From: DATAOG01 sp963753685
GTDB taxonomy: Bacteria > Pseudomonadota > Alphaproteobacteria > Geminicoccales > Geminicoccaceae
Length of the DNA stretch: 64,000 nucleotides
Direction of reading: 5' to 3'
Assembly: GCA_963753685.1 (NCBI GenBank)
Contig: CAVWDE010000003.1
Span: 62,001-126,000 of the forward strand
The position numbers and the translations under genes were made by a program. Shown piece after piece: positions 54,321 to 63,400 of this stretch. Within the stretch, counting starts at the first letter, position 1; each line of letters starts with the position of its first letter. The notes under the pieces were generated by a model. It was given only the letters and a program-made list of their open reading frames with translations, was not told the origin of the DNA and did not search any database.

Positions 54321-55156
54321 GGCGGGTGCGCGCGCTGCTCACGCCCAAGGGCCTGATCGGCCTGACGCTCGTGACCCTGTTCGCCGTCATGGCGATCGCC
54401 GCGCCCCTGCTGCTGCCGGCGGAGCTGAGCACGAAGATCGACGTGCTGGCCCGGCTCAAGCCGCCGTCCTTCGCGCACCCGCTCGGCACCGACCAGCTCG
54501 GGCGCGACCTGCTCTTCCGCGTGCTGCTGGGCGCGCACACCTCGCTCGTGATCGCGGTCTCGGCGGTCGCGCTCAGCATCGTGATCGGCCTGCCGGTCGG
54601 GGTGCTCGCGGGCTATTTCGGCGGCTGGACCGACCATGCGCTGATGCGTCTGGTCGACACGCTGCTGAGCTTCCCGGTGCTCTTGCTGGCGTTGACCATC
54701 TCCGCGGTGCTGGGGCCGAGCGTGCCCAACACCATCCTCGCGATCGGCGTCGCCTTCGCGCCCTATCTCGCGCGCATCGTGCGCGGCGAGGCGCTGAAGG
54801 TGACCGCGCTGCCCTACATCGAGGCGGCGCGCTCGCAAGGCGCCTCGAACGGGCGGATCATCCGCCTCCACGTGCTGCCCAACATCATGGCGCCGGTGAT
54901 CGTGCAGGCGACGATCTCGGTCGCGTTCGCGATCCTGGCCGAGGCCGGGCTCTCCTTTCTCGGACTCGGCACCCAGCCGCCGACGCCGTCCTGGGGGCTG
55001 ATGATCCAGGCCTCGCGCGACTATCTCGACGTCGCCGCGTGGACCGCGATCGTGCCCGGGGTCGCCGTGGCGCTGACGGTCCTCGGCCTCAACATGCTGG
55101 GCGACGTCCTGCGCGACGCGCTCGACCCGACGGTGGTCTCGGCGCACCGGGCCTAA
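54317..55156 (+). CDS. Dipeptide-type ABC importer permease (DppC/OppC)
   Basis: The 279-residue protein shows the DppC landmarks: HPLGTDQLGRDLLFRVLLGA, GVLAGYFGGWTDHALMRLVD, the ATPase loop YIEAARSQGASNGRII and LSFLGLGTQPPTPSWG. It starts at a GTG that overlaps the DppB stop. With the Tat-exported binding protein and the divergent ATPases it makes one importer. Confidence 0.93.
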   Translation: MRRVRALLTPKGLIGLTLVTLFAVMAIAAPLLLPAELSTKIDVLARLKPPSFAHPLGTDQLGRDLLFRVLLGAHTSLVIAVSAVALSIVIGLPVGVLAGYFGGWTDHALMRLVDTLLSFPVLLLALTISAVLGPSVPNTILAIGVAFAPYLARIVRGEALKVTALPYIEAARSQGASNGRIIRLHVLPNIMAPVIVQATISVAFAILAEAGLSFLGLGTQPPTPSWGLMIQASRDYLDVAAWTAIVPGVAVALTVLGLNMLGDVLRDALDPTVVSAHRA

Positions 55157-55469
55157 GCCTTGGGCCTGAGCCCGCCCTGACCCGAACCTCGGCCATCCGC
55201 CATCGGCCCATCGCCACAACAGTACGCCCAGGGCGAACTGCGGCGTGGTCAACGCCGACAGCTGGACCATGGTCGGGCGCACCCGATCGCTCGCCCGCGG
55301 TCACGGTCGTTCCCGCTCTGCCACGCGCGCGAAGGACCGGGTTCCTTGGGCCCTGCCGGGATCATGCGTGGCCCAGGCCGGGCATCATGGCCGCTTGCCG
55401 TCCGCGATGGCATTTCCTAGGCTGGCGCCTGGCGTCGCGCCCTGCGCCCGCCGGTCCAGGAAGCGCTGC
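55157..55469. other. Gap between the importer and the dehydrogenase gene
   Basis: These 313 bases hold no gene. A minus-strand snippet at about 55190-55247 reads MVQLSALTTPQFALGVLLW, which looks like a piece of a DppB-type permease (pattern SxPxFxLGxLLI), perhaps a relic of a second importer. No promoter or terminator is evident. Confidence 0.35.
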
Positions 55470-56462
55470 ATGTCCGACGTCGCGATCGCGATCATCGACC
55501 CGTTCCATCCGAGGATCATCGAGGCCTTGGGCGCTGCCCTGCCGGCCGGCTGGACGCTGCGGATCAGCGCCGGCCGGAGCCTGGAGCAGCAGCAGGCGGC
55601 GGTGCGCGCGGCCGATCTCGCCTTCGTCATGGCGACGGCCATGCCGGCGGCGCTGCTCGAGGCGGCCGGCCGGCTCGGCTTCATCCAGAAGCTCGGCGCC
55701 GGCGTCGACCGGATCGACCTTGCGACCTGCCGGGCGCGCGGGATCGGCGTCGCGCGCCTGCACGCGGGCAATGCGGTTCCGGTCGCCGAGCACACGCTCA
55801 TGCTGATGCTCGCGGCCTGCCGGCGACTGCCCCTGCTCGACCGGGCGACCCGCGCCGGCGGCTGGGACAAGGAGGCCTGCCGCGGCATCAACCGGCATCT
55901 GCGGGGCAAGATCGTAGGTCTGATCGGCTTCGGCGCGATCGGGCGGACGGTAGCCGGGCTGCTCGCGGGCTTCGGGGTCGACATTCTGTACTACGACCCG
56001 GTCCCGGCACCGCCGGAGCTCGAGTCCGAGCTGAAGGCGGCGGCCGTCCCGCTCGAGGAGCTGCTCGCGCGCGCCGACATCGTCTCGCTGCACCTGCCGC
56101 TGACGCCGGAAAGCCGGGGCCTGCTCGATGCCAGGAGGATCGCGCTCATGAAGCCGGGCGCGATCCTGGTCAACGCCGCCCGCGGCGGCCTGGTCGATGA
56201 GGCAGCACTCGCCAATGCGCTTCGGGACGGCCGCCTGTTCGGCGCGGCGCTCGATGCCTTCGCGGTCGAGCCGCCGGTCGGCAATCCCTTGCTCGAGCTC
56301 GAGCAGGTGGTCGTCACGCCACATTGCGCGGGCGCCACGATCGACAATTTCGCCTCGCTCGCGGCGCGCGCGGTCGCCAACAGCGAGCGCTATCTCGCAG
56401 GCGAGGCGTTGCCGCCGGGCGATCTGGTCCTGGCGCCCCGCCGGCAGCCGGCCGCGGCCTAG
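55470..56462 (+). CDS. D-2-hydroxyacid dehydrogenase
   Basis: The 330-residue enzyme has the NAD site GLIGFGAIGRTVAGLLAGFG, the catalytic Arg in LVNAARGGLVDEAAL, the Glu in DAFAVEPP, and the His in VVTPHCAGAT. It interconverts a 2-hydroxy acid and a 2-oxo acid. AGGAAG precedes ATG 55470. It is first of a four-gene oxidative unit with the TPP enzyme 12 bases on. Confidence 0.92.
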   Translation: MSDVAIAIIDPFHPRIIEALGAALPAGWTLRISAGRSLEQQQAAVRAADLAFVMATAMPAALLEAAGRLGFIQKLGAGVDRIDLATCRARGIGVARLHAGNAVPVAEHTLMLMLAACRRLPLLDRATRAGGWDKEACRGINRHLRGKIVGLIGFGAIGRTVAGLLAGFGVDILYYDPVPAPPELESELKAAAVPLEELLARADIVSLHLPLTPESRGLLDARRIALMKPGAILVNAARGGLVDEAALANALRDGRLFGAALDAFAVEPPVGNPLLELEQVVVTPHCAGATIDNFASLAARAVANSERYLAGEALPPGDLVLAPRRQPAAA

Positions 56463-56474
56463 GGAGCAGGCGGC

Positions 56475-58085
56475 ATGGCCACGACCGTCGAGGTGCTCGC
56501 GGACGCGTTCCAGGCGGCCGGGACGCCCTTCATCGTCGGCCACCCGGGCGGCGAATCGGTCGAGCTGATGGAAGCCGCCCGCCAGCGCGAGATGCGCTTC
56601 ATCCTGATGAAGCAGGAGGTGGCGGGCGCCATGCTGGCGGCGACCTGGGGCGAGATCACGGGCGCCCCCGGCGTCTGTCTGTCGACCCGCGGGCCGGGCG
56701 CCGCCAACATGGTCAACGGAGTCGCTCAGGCATTCCTCGACCGGTCGCCGCTGATCGCGATCACCGACCGCTATCCGGCGCCCGCGCACGAGGTCGGCCT
56801 GCGCCAGCGGCTCGACCAGCAGGGCATCTACGCCCCGATCGTCAAATGGCAGACGACGCTTGATGCCCGCGCGGTCCGCCAGCAGGTCCGCCGCGCCCTG
56901 CGGACCGCGAGCGCGCCGCCGCCGGGACCGGTCCACCTCGACCTGCCGCACAGCGAGACCGCGCGCGAGGCGGGCGCGCTCGCGGCCGAACCCCCACTCC
57001 TGCCGAACTATCTGCACCCCGCCCCGGACCGCGCCAGCCTGCAGCCGGTGCTGCAGGAGATCGACCGCGCCCGCCGGCCGATCCTCTTGGCCGGCCTCGG
57101 CGTGCTTTGGAACCGTGCGTCGGCCGAGCTCACAGCCCTCGCCGAACGGCTCGGCGCCCCGGTGCTGACCACCGCCAAGTGCAAGGGCGTGATCCCGGAG
57201 GATCACCCGCTGCGCGCCGGCTGCATCATCGGTGGGCTGATCGAGCGCAAGCTGGTCATGCAGGCCGATCTGATCATCACGGTCGGTCTGGACGCGGTCG
57301 AGCTGCAGCCCAAGCCCTGGCCCTACGCGCTCCCGGTGATCTCGCTCGCCCCGATCCCGGCGCTCGATGCGCTGGTGCCGGCCCGGCTCGAGGTGATCGG
57401 CGATCTGCAGCCGCTCCTCGCCCGCCTCGCCGAGGACTGCGCGGGAGGCAGCGAATGGGGCGAGAAGGCGGCCGCCTGCTTCCGCGCCGAGGTCATCGAC
57501 GCGCTCGATCAGCCAGCCCGCGGGCTGTCGCCGCAGCGCGCCATGGAAGTCGCGCGCGCGGTGCTGCCGCGGTCCACCATCGCGACCTGCGATACCGGCG
57601 CCAGCCGCCTGCTCGTGGTACAGAAGTGGCAGGCCTACGGGCCCCACGAGTTCCTGACCTCGAATGGCCTGGGCTCGATGGGCTACGCGCTGCCGGCGGC
57701 GCTGGGCGCCAGGCTCGCCTGGCCCGACCGTCCGGTGGTCGCGTTCACCGGCGACGGCGGCTTCCTGATGGCGATCGCCGAGCTGCAGACCGCGGTCCGC
57801 GAGCGACTGCCGGTCATCATCCTGGTCCTCGACGACGCCGAGATCGGCCTGATCAGGGTCAAGCAGGAGATCAAGGGCCTGCCGCTGCACGGCGTCGGCC
57901 TCGGCGGCTGCGACTGGGAGAAGATCGCCCAGGGCTTCGGCGCCGACGGCATCGTGGTCGGCACCGAGCAGGGGCTCGCGGACGCGCTCGGCACCGCCCT
58001 GCGCTCGACGACCACGACGGTGATCGGGGTGCGGATCGACGGCAGGGGCTACGTCGCGCAGTTCAACGCGCTGCGCGAGCTCTGA
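56475..58085 (+). CDS. Thiamine-pyrophosphate enzyme (acetolactate synthase/decarboxylase-like)
   Basis: The 536-residue protein has the three TPP-enzyme domains: the N-terminal pyrimidine-binding part with the glutamate in LMKQEVAGAMLAATWGE and LSTRGPGAANMVNGVAQAF, a middle domain, and the C-terminal pyrophosphate part with FTGDGGFLMAIAELQTA ending in LVLDDAEIGLI, where DD replaces the usual NN. It probably decarboxylates or condenses a 2-oxo acid. No small regulatory subunit adjoins, so it is unlikely to be the branched-chain biosynthetic enzyme. Its stop overlaps the tcuA start (TGATG). Confidence 0.88.
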   Translation: MATTVEVLADAFQAAGTPFIVGHPGGESVELMEAARQREMRFILMKQEVAGAMLAATWGEITGAPGVCLSTRGPGAANMVNGVAQAFLDRSPLIAITDRYPAPAHEVGLRQRLDQQGIYAPIVKWQTTLDARAVRQQVRRALRTASAPPPGPVHLDLPHSETAREAGALAAEPPLLPNYLHPAPDRASLQPVLQEIDRARRPILLAGLGVLWNRASAELTALAERLGAPVLTTAKCKGVIPEDHPLRAGCIIGGLIERKLVMQADLIITVGLDAVELQPKPWPYALPVISLAPIPALDALVPARLEVIGDLQPLLARLAEDCAGGSEWGEKAAACFRAEVIDALDQPARGLSPQRAMEVARAVLPRSTIATCDTGASRLLVVQKWQAYGPHEFLTSNGLGSMGYALPAALGARLAWPDRPVVAFTGDGGFLMAIAELQTAVRERLPVIILVLDDAEIGLIRVKQEIKGLPLHGVGLGGCDWEKIAQGFGADGIVVGTEQGLADALGTALRSTTTTVIGVRIDGRGYVAQFNALREL

Positions 58086-59494
58086 TGGCGGGCGCGTCCG
58101 GGCTCGCCAAGCGCTACGACGTGCTGGTGGTGGGCGGGGGCAATGCCGCGCTCTCGGCCGCGATCACCGCCCGCCGGGCGGGCGCGTCGGTCCTGGTGCT
58201 GGAAGCCGCTCCCAAGTTCTATCGCGGCGGCAACACCCGGCACACGCGCAACATGCGCGTCGCCCACGACGCCGCCAACGAGGTCCTGACCGGGCCCTAT
58301 CCCGAAGACGAGTTCCTGGACGATCTGCTGCGGGTCACCGGCGGCGAGACCGACCTCGAGCTCGCCCGCTTCACGATCAGCCAGTCCAAGCAGCTCTGGG
58401 ATTTCCTCAACCTTCAAGGCGTGCGCTTCCAGCCGCCGCTGGGCGGTACGCTTAGCCTCGGGCGGACCAACGCGTTCTTCCTCGGCGGCGGGCGCGCGCT
58501 GCTGAACGCCCTCTACATCACCGCGTTCGGCCTCGGCATCGAGGTCCGCTACGACGCCGAGGTCGTCGACCTCGCAATCGAGGACGGCTTCTTCGTCGGG
58601 GCGACGGTCCGCGCCAACGGCGCCGACACATACGAGATCGCCGCCGGTGCCCTGATCGCCGCGAGCGGCGGTTTCGAGGCCAACCTCGAATGGCTGGAGG
58701 AGTCCTGGGGCGCGGCCGCCCGCAACTTCCTGATCCGCGGCACGCCCTTCAACCGGGGCAGCGTGCTGCGCATGCTCCTGGATCGCGGCGTCCAGCCGGT
58801 CGGCGATCCGACCCAGTGCCACGCGGTCGCGATCGATGCCCGCTCACCCAAGTTCGACGGCGGCATCGTCACCCGCCTGGACTGCATCGTGTTCGGCATC
58901 GTGATCAACCGCGCCGCGGCTCGCTTTTACGACGAGGGCGAGGACTTCTGGCCCAAGCGCTATGCGATCTGGGGCCGGCTGATCGCGCAGCAGCCGGACC
59001 AGATCGGCTACGTTCTGTTCGATGCCAAGGCGATCGGCCGCTTCATGCCCTCGGTGTTCCCGCCGATCGAGGCGCCGAGCCTCGAGGAGCTCGCGAACCA
59101 GCTCGAACTCGACTCCCTGAAGCTCGCCGCGACGGTTGCCGCCTTCAACGCCGCGACCCGGCCCGGGACGTTCGATCCGAACGTCTACGACGACTGCCGG
59201 ACCGAAGGCCTGACGCCGCAGAAGTCGCATTGGGCGCTACCGCTCGATCGCCCGCCCTTCTACGCTTACCCGCTCCGGCCGGGCATCACTTTCACCTATC
59301 TCGGCACCCGGGTCGACCGACAGGCGCGCCTGCGCATGACCGACGGGCGGCCCGCGGCCAACATGTTCGCAGCCGGCGAGATCATGGCCGGCAACGTCTT
59401 GGGTCAGGGCTATCTGGCCGGCATCGGCATGACCATCGGCAGCGTATTTGGCCGGGTCGCCGGCCGCGAGGCGGCAGCGCATGCCCGCAACTGA
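58085..59494 (+). CDS. tcuA: FAD-dependent tricarballylate dehydrogenase TcuA
   Basis: The 469-residue flavoprotein of the fumarate-reductase/succinate-dehydrogenase family has the FAD site DVLVVGGGNAALSAAITARR, RGGNTRHTRNMRVAHD, ALIAASGGFEANLEWLEE and the C-terminal FAAGEIMAGNVLGQGYLAG. TcuA oxidises tricarballylate to cis-aconitate, passing electrons to TcuB. The overlap with tcuB (14 bases) and the fit to the pair support the name, but in this operon the substrate could differ. Confidence 0.87.
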   Translation: MAGASGLAKRYDVLVVGGGNAALSAAITARRAGASVLVLEAAPKFYRGGNTRHTRNMRVAHDAANEVLTGPYPEDEFLDDLLRVTGGETDLELARFTISQSKQLWDFLNLQGVRFQPPLGGTLSLGRTNAFFLGGGRALLNALYITAFGLGIEVRYDAEVVDLAIEDGFFVGATVRANGADTYEIAAGALIAASGGFEANLEWLEESWGAAARNFLIRGTPFNRGSVLRMLLDRGVQPVGDPTQCHAVAIDARSPKFDGGIVTRLDCIVFGIVINRAAARFYDEGEDFWPKRYAIWGRLIAQQPDQIGYVLFDAKAIGRFMPSVFPPIEAPSLEELANQLELDSLKLAATVAAFNAATRPGTFDPNVYDDCRTEGLTPQKSHWALPLDRPPFYAYPLRPGITFTYLGTRVDRQARLRMTDGRPAANMFAAGEIMAGNVLGQGYLAGIGMTIGSVFGRVAGREAAAHARN

Positions 59495-60629
59495 GGCCCA
59501 GCGGCGCAAGCCCGCAACCGAGGCATTGCGCGAGGCCGAGCGGCTGATGACCATCTGCAACGCCTGCCGCTACTGCGAAGGCCTGTGCGCGGTCTTTCCG
59601 GCGATGGAGCTGCGCACCTCCTTCGCGGCGGGCGATCTCACCTACCTTGCCAACCTCTGCCACGACTGCGGTGCCTGCTTCGACGACTGCCAGTTCGCGC
59701 CGCCGCACGAATTCGCGGTCGACGTGCCGCATACCTTCGAGACGGTGCGGGCGGACTCCTGGGCCGCCTACGCCTGGCCGCGGGCATTCGCCCCTCTGTT
59801 CCAGCGCAACGGTCTCTGGATCAGCCTGATCGCGGCGCTCTGTGTCGCGACCTTCATCATCGGCTTCGTCGCCTTCAACGATCCGGCGGCGGTGTTCGCG
59901 AGCGGGACCGAGCAGGGCGCCTTCTACCGGCTGATGCCGCACGGCGCGATGGTCCTGATCTTCGGTGCCTCGTTTCTGTACGCGCTGCTCGCCATGGCGA
60001 TGGGGCTTCGCAACTTCCGGCGGGAAGCCGCGGCTACAGCCGTCGCTCCGGCGGGCGGCGCCGTCTGGCGGGCGCTGCGGGACGCCATGCGGCTTCGCAA
60101 TCTGGACGGCGGCGGGATGGGCTGCGCCAACATGGACGGCCGCCCGCCCGACCGCCGGCGGCGGTTCCACCACCTGACCTTCTATGGGTTTGTCCTCTGT
60201 TTCGCCTCGACCTGCATCGCGACGCTGTGGCACTTCGCCTTCGGCTGGCAGGCGCCCTACGCCTGGTACGACCTGCCGGTCGTGCTCGGCACTGCCGGCG
60301 GGCTAGGCTTGGTGGCCGGCCCGCTCGGGCTCGAAGCCCAGAAGCGGCGGCGCGGGCCGGAGCTCAAGGCTGCCGCGCAACGCGGCATGGACACGGCCTT
60401 CGTCCTGATGCTGTTCCTGACCGGGGCAACCGGCCTCCTTCTCCTGGCGCTGCGCGCGACGTCCGCCATGGGCCTGCTGCTGGCACTCCATCTCGGCGTC
60501 GTGGTCGCGCTGTTCGTCACCATGCCGTACGGCAAATTCGTGCATGGCCTCTACCGGACCGCCGCCCTGGTCCGCTACGCCCGCGAACGGCCACCAGCGG
60601 ACGGTGCGATGCCGCCTGGGACCTCCTGA
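59481..60629 (+). CDS. tcuB: Electron-transfer protein TcuB (CitB-like)
   Basis: The 382-residue protein has two iron-sulfur Cys groups near the N terminus (CNACRYCEGLCAVFP, then CHDCGACFDDCQFAPPH) and a membrane part of about six helices with haem-ligand-like histidines (FHHLTFYGFVLCFAS, TLWHFAFGW, YGKFVHGLYRT). It takes electrons from TcuA into the quinone pool. ATG 59481 lies inside the tcuA end; an in-frame TTG at 59448 is less likely. Confidence 0.88.
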   Translation: MPATEAQRRKPATEALREAERLMTICNACRYCEGLCAVFPAMELRTSFAAGDLTYLANLCHDCGACFDDCQFAPPHEFAVDVPHTFETVRADSWAAYAWPRAFAPLFQRNGLWISLIAALCVATFIIGFVAFNDPAAVFASGTEQGAFYRLMPHGAMVLIFGASFLYALLAMAMGLRNFRREAAATAVAPAGGAVWRALRDAMRLRNLDGGGMGCANMDGRPPDRRRRFHHLTFYGFVLCFASTCIATLWHFAFGWQAPYAWYDLPVVLGTAGGLGLVAGPLGLEAQKRRRGPELKAAAQRGMDTAFVLMLFLTGATGLLLLALRATSAMGLLLALHLGVVVALFVTMPYGKFVHGLYRTAALVRYARERPPADGAMPPGTS

Positions 60630-60768
60630 ACCGCAATCATCGCGGCCGCCGTCTGGTGGCTTCCGCCTGCACGAACGGAAGGTCACTGGCGCTGCGGGCC
60701 AGCCTGCATACGCGGACTTTACCTCCGCGGGGGCCGCGACCAGGTTATAACCGGCGGGGCGGCGTCGC

Positions 60769-60797
60769 TTGCTTTGCGCTGGCGCGGTCCCTACATC
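60769..60797 (+). promoter_or_regulatory. Predicted promoter of ubiK
   Basis: TTGCTT (60769-60774), 17 bases and TACATC (60792-60797) lie 48 bases before ATG 60845. A 10-bp palindrome GGTTATAACC (60743-60752) sits just upstream and might bind a regulator. Confidence 0.45.
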
Positions 60798-60844
60798 ACA
60801 CGCGCGCAGGCGGGCGCCCTGCGCCGGCGCCGAGGAGGACAAGC

Positions 60845-61168
60845 ATGCAAACCGACAACCGCCTGCTCGACGATCTCGCCCGCATGGCGAACGGTGCGCT
60901 CAACACCTTGTCCGGACTCCGCGAAGAGATCGAGAGCCGGGTGCGCGAGCGGGTCGAGCGCATGCTGGCCGACCTGGACATGGTGCCGCGCGACGAGTTC
61001 GAGGCGGTCAAGGCGATCGCCCAGACCGCCCGCGCCGGGCAGGAGGAGCTGGCCGCCAAGGTGGCCGAACTCGAGCGCCGCGTGAGCGAGCTGTCGGCGC
61101 CGGCGGGCGAGCCCGAGCCGGCCGCGACTCGTCGTCGCTCGGCCAAGGCCAAGCCGGCCAGCGAGTGA
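60845..61168 (+). CDS. ubiK: Ubiquinone biosynthesis accessory factor UbiK (BMFP/YqiC)
   Basis: The 107-residue protein has the BMFP pattern: RLLDDLARMANGALNTLSGL, a long helix with VRERVERMLADLDMVPRDEF and a C-terminal coiled coil (QEELAAKVAELERRVSEL) before a basic Ala/Lys tail. UbiK helps the Ubi complex and trimerises by its coiled coil. GAGGAGGACA precedes ATG 60845. It lies upstream of the YbjN-proC genes, a frequent alphaproteobacterial order. Confidence 0.87.
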   Translation: MQTDNRLLDDLARMANGALNTLSGLREEIESRVRERVERMLADLDMVPRDEFEAVKAIAQTARAGQEELAAKVAELERRVSELSAPAGEPEPAATRRRSAKAKPASE

Positions 61169-61347
61169 TCCTCGGGCCCAGGGTCCGGGGGCGGCGACCT
61201 GCCGCCTTGCAGCCCCATCATCAATTTGGCAGTGTCGTCGGATCGGGTCGGCGCGGACGGCGCGGCCAGTCGTCGGACTGGCGGCCGGGGCGCGTCGGCA
61301 CCGGCGGAGTGCGTTGGTGCTCCGGCGGCGCGATCGAGGAGTGCGCC

Positions 61348-61854
61348 ATGGTGTCGTCGCTGAGACCAGAAACCGAGGAGCCCGCCGGCAACCCGGTCGA
61401 CCTCGTCGAGCAGGTCGCGATCGCCAACGAATGGCCCTTCCACCGGCAGAACGATGACGAGCTGGCGGCCGAGATCAGCGGCCACTGGTGCCAGTACCGG
61501 ATGTGGTTCTGCTGGCATCCGGAGCTCGGCGTGATGCACCTGTCGTGCGCGCTCGAGATGAAGGTGCCGGCCAACAAGCGCGAGGCGATCTACGCCCTGC
61601 TGGCAATGGCCAACGAGAAGCTCTGGCTCGGCCATTTCGACCTCTGGTCCGACGAGAATCTGCCGGTGTTCCGCCATGCCCTGCTGCTGCGCGAGGGCAT
61701 CAACGTGAGCAGCGAGCTGATGGAGGATCTGGTCGACATCGCGGTCACCGAGTGCGAGCGCTTCTACCCGGCGTTCCAGTTCGTGATCGGCGGCGGCAAG
61801 TCGCCGGTCGAGGCGCTGACCGCGGCGATGCTCGAGACTGAAGGCGAAGCCTGA
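61348..61854 (+). CDS. YbjN-domain protein
   Basis: The 168-residue protein has the YbjN layout (WPFHRQNDDELAAEISGHW, LEMKVPANKREAIYALLAM, ANEKLWLGHFDLW, PVFRHALLLREG). Function is unclear; some relatives act as chaperone-like or regulatory proteins. GAGGAG precedes ATG 61348. The stop overlaps the proC start (ATGA). Confidence 0.87.
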   Translation: MVSSLRPETEEPAGNPVDLVEQVAIANEWPFHRQNDDELAAEISGHWCQYRMWFCWHPELGVMHLSCALEMKVPANKREAIYALLAMANEKLWLGHFDLWSDENLPVFRHALLLREGINVSSELMEDLVDIAVTECERFYPAFQFVIGGGKSPVEALTAAMLETEGEA

Positions 61855-62675
61855 TGACCGGCCTGGTCGGGCCGCTCCTGCTGGTCGGCTGCGGCAAGAT
61901 GGGCGGCGCTTTGCTCCAGGGCTGGCTTGCCCGGGGGTTGAGGGCCGCCGATGCCTATGCGGTCGAGCCCGATGCGGCCTTGCGTGCGGCGATCCGCGAG
62001 CGCCACGGGGTCGTAGCGCTCGCCGAGCCCAAGATGCTGCCGACCGAGCTGGCCCCACGGGCGATCGTGTTCGCGATCAAGCCGCAGGCGATGGCAACCG
62101 TGCTGCCGGCTTACGAGACGCTGGCACGGACCGGGGCAGTTGTGCTCTCGATTGCCGCCGGGACCGGGATCGCCCGCTTCGAAGCGGCGTTCGGGGCGGC
62201 CACGCCGATCGTGCGCGCGATGCCCAACACGCCGGCCGCCATCGGCCAGGGGGTGGCGGCGCTGGTCGCCAACCGCCATGTCAGCGCGGCCCAGAAGGCG
62301 CTCTGCTCGGCGCTCATGGCCGCGGTCGGCGCGATTCACTGGATCGACGATGAGGAGCTGATGCACGCGATCACGGCGATGTCGGGCGGCGGGCCGGCCT
62401 ACGTGTTTCTGCTGATCGAGACGCTCGCCCGCGCCGGGATCGCGAGCGGGCTGCCGGCGCAGCTCGCCTGGCCGCTGGCGCGCGCCACGGTCGCCGGCAG
62501 CGGCGCGCTCGCGGCGCGCACCGACGAACCGGTCGAGGTCCTGCGCCGCAACGTCACCAGCCCCGGCGGCACCACCCAGGCGGCGCTCGAGGTGCTGATG
62601 GCAAAGGACGGCATCCAGCCGTTGTTCGACCGGGCGATCGCGGCCGGCACGCGCCGGTCGCACGAACTCGCCTGA
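61854..62675 (+). CDS. proC: Pyrroline-5-carboxylate reductase
   Basis: The 273-residue enzyme makes the last step of proline synthesis. It has the NADP site LLVGCGKMGGALLQGWL, FAIKPQAMATVLP, VRAMPNTPAAIGQG and the signature MSGGGPAYVFLLIETLA with VTSPGGTTQAALEVL. The length is normal. It is coupled to the YbjN gene by ATGA. Confidence 0.95.
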   Translation: MTGLVGPLLLVGCGKMGGALLQGWLARGLRAADAYAVEPDAALRAAIRERHGVVALAEPKMLPTELAPRAIVFAIKPQAMATVLPAYETLARTGAVVLSIAAGTGIARFEAAFGAATPIVRAMPNTPAAIGQGVAALVANRHVSAAQKALCSALMAAVGAIHWIDDEELMHAITAMSGGGPAYVFLLIETLARAGIASGLPAQLAWPLARATVAGSGALAARTDEPVEVLRRNVTSPGGTTQAALEVLMAKDGIQPLFDRAIAAGTRRSHELA

Positions 62676-62693
62676 GCCGGAGGAGGAGGTCGC

Positions 62694-63359
62694 ATGGCCA
62701 AGCAGGACGGGGCCAAGCAGGATGGGGCCAAGCAGCGGGGCGGGGCGAAGCAGGACGGGACGAGCGCGCCGGACCTTCTGGTCACGGCCTTCGACTTGAT
62801 CGCTGAGCACGGCTGGTCCCGGCTGTCACTGATCGCGGTCGCGCGGCGCGCGGGCGTGCCGCCGGCTGAGGTCTATCGCGAGCTGCCGGGCCGGGGTGCC
62901 GTGCTGCGGGCCTTGAGCCGACGGATCGACGAGACGATGCTCGCGTTCGACGAGGCCGAGCTCGCCGGTCTGCCGCCGCGCGATCGGGTGTTCGAGCTGT
63001 TGATGCGCCGGCTCGAGGCGTTGGTGCCGTTCCGGCCCGGGCTCGAGCGGTTGGCGCGCGGCGCCAGGTGCGACCCCTGCCTGGTGCTGGCCTCGGCCTG
63101 CCGGCTGGATCGTTCGTTCGCCTGGCTGCAGGACGCGGCCGGCCTGCGCCGCTCGGGGCTGCGCGCGAGGCTCTCCAGGCGGGCGCTCGGCGCGGCTTAC
63201 CTGCAGACGCTGCGGGTCTGGCTCAAGGACGAGACCGCCGACCTCGGCCAGACCATGGCCGAGCTGGACAAGCAGTTGCGGCGGGTCCAGACCATCGCCG
63301 GCCTGCGCGCACCCCGCGCCGGCCGCGCGCCCGAAGGCGCAGCGCCAGAGCCCGCCTGA
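62694..63359 (+). CDS. TetR-like regulator with a repeat at its N terminus
   Basis: The 221-residue protein has a TetR-like helix-turn-helix (DLLVTAFDLIAEHGWSRLSL, IAVARRAGVPPAEVYREL) and a helical C-terminal domain close to the alphaproteobacterial COQ9/TetR-like group. The N terminus carries a tandem repeat of AKQDG. AGGAGGAGG precedes ATG 62694. It precedes the phasin gene and may control it, or carry out a lipid-binding role like COQ9. Confidence 0.78.
   Translation: MAKQDGAKQDGAKQRGGAKQDGTSAPDLLVTAFDLIAEHGWSRLSLIAVARRAGVPPAEVYRELPGRGAVLRALSRRIDETMLAFDEAELAGLPPRDRVFELLMRRLEALVPFRPGLERLARGARCDPCLVLASACRLDRSFAWLQDAAGLRRSGLRARLSRRALGAAYLQTLRVWLKDETADLGQTMAELDKQLRRVQTIAGLRAPRAGRAPEGAAPEPA
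62697..62759 (+). repeat. Four-copy AKQDG-coding tandem repeat
   Basis: Three copies of a 15-base unit GCCAAGCAGGACGGG (or one-base variants) and one 18-base variant make the leader AKQDGAKQDGAKQRGGAKQD. Repeats of this kind change copy number by slippage, but as each unit is a multiple of three the frame would stay open. Confidence 0.85.
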
Positions 63360-63400
63360 GGCGCCGCCCACCCACTCACCATCCTGAGAGGACACCGGTC

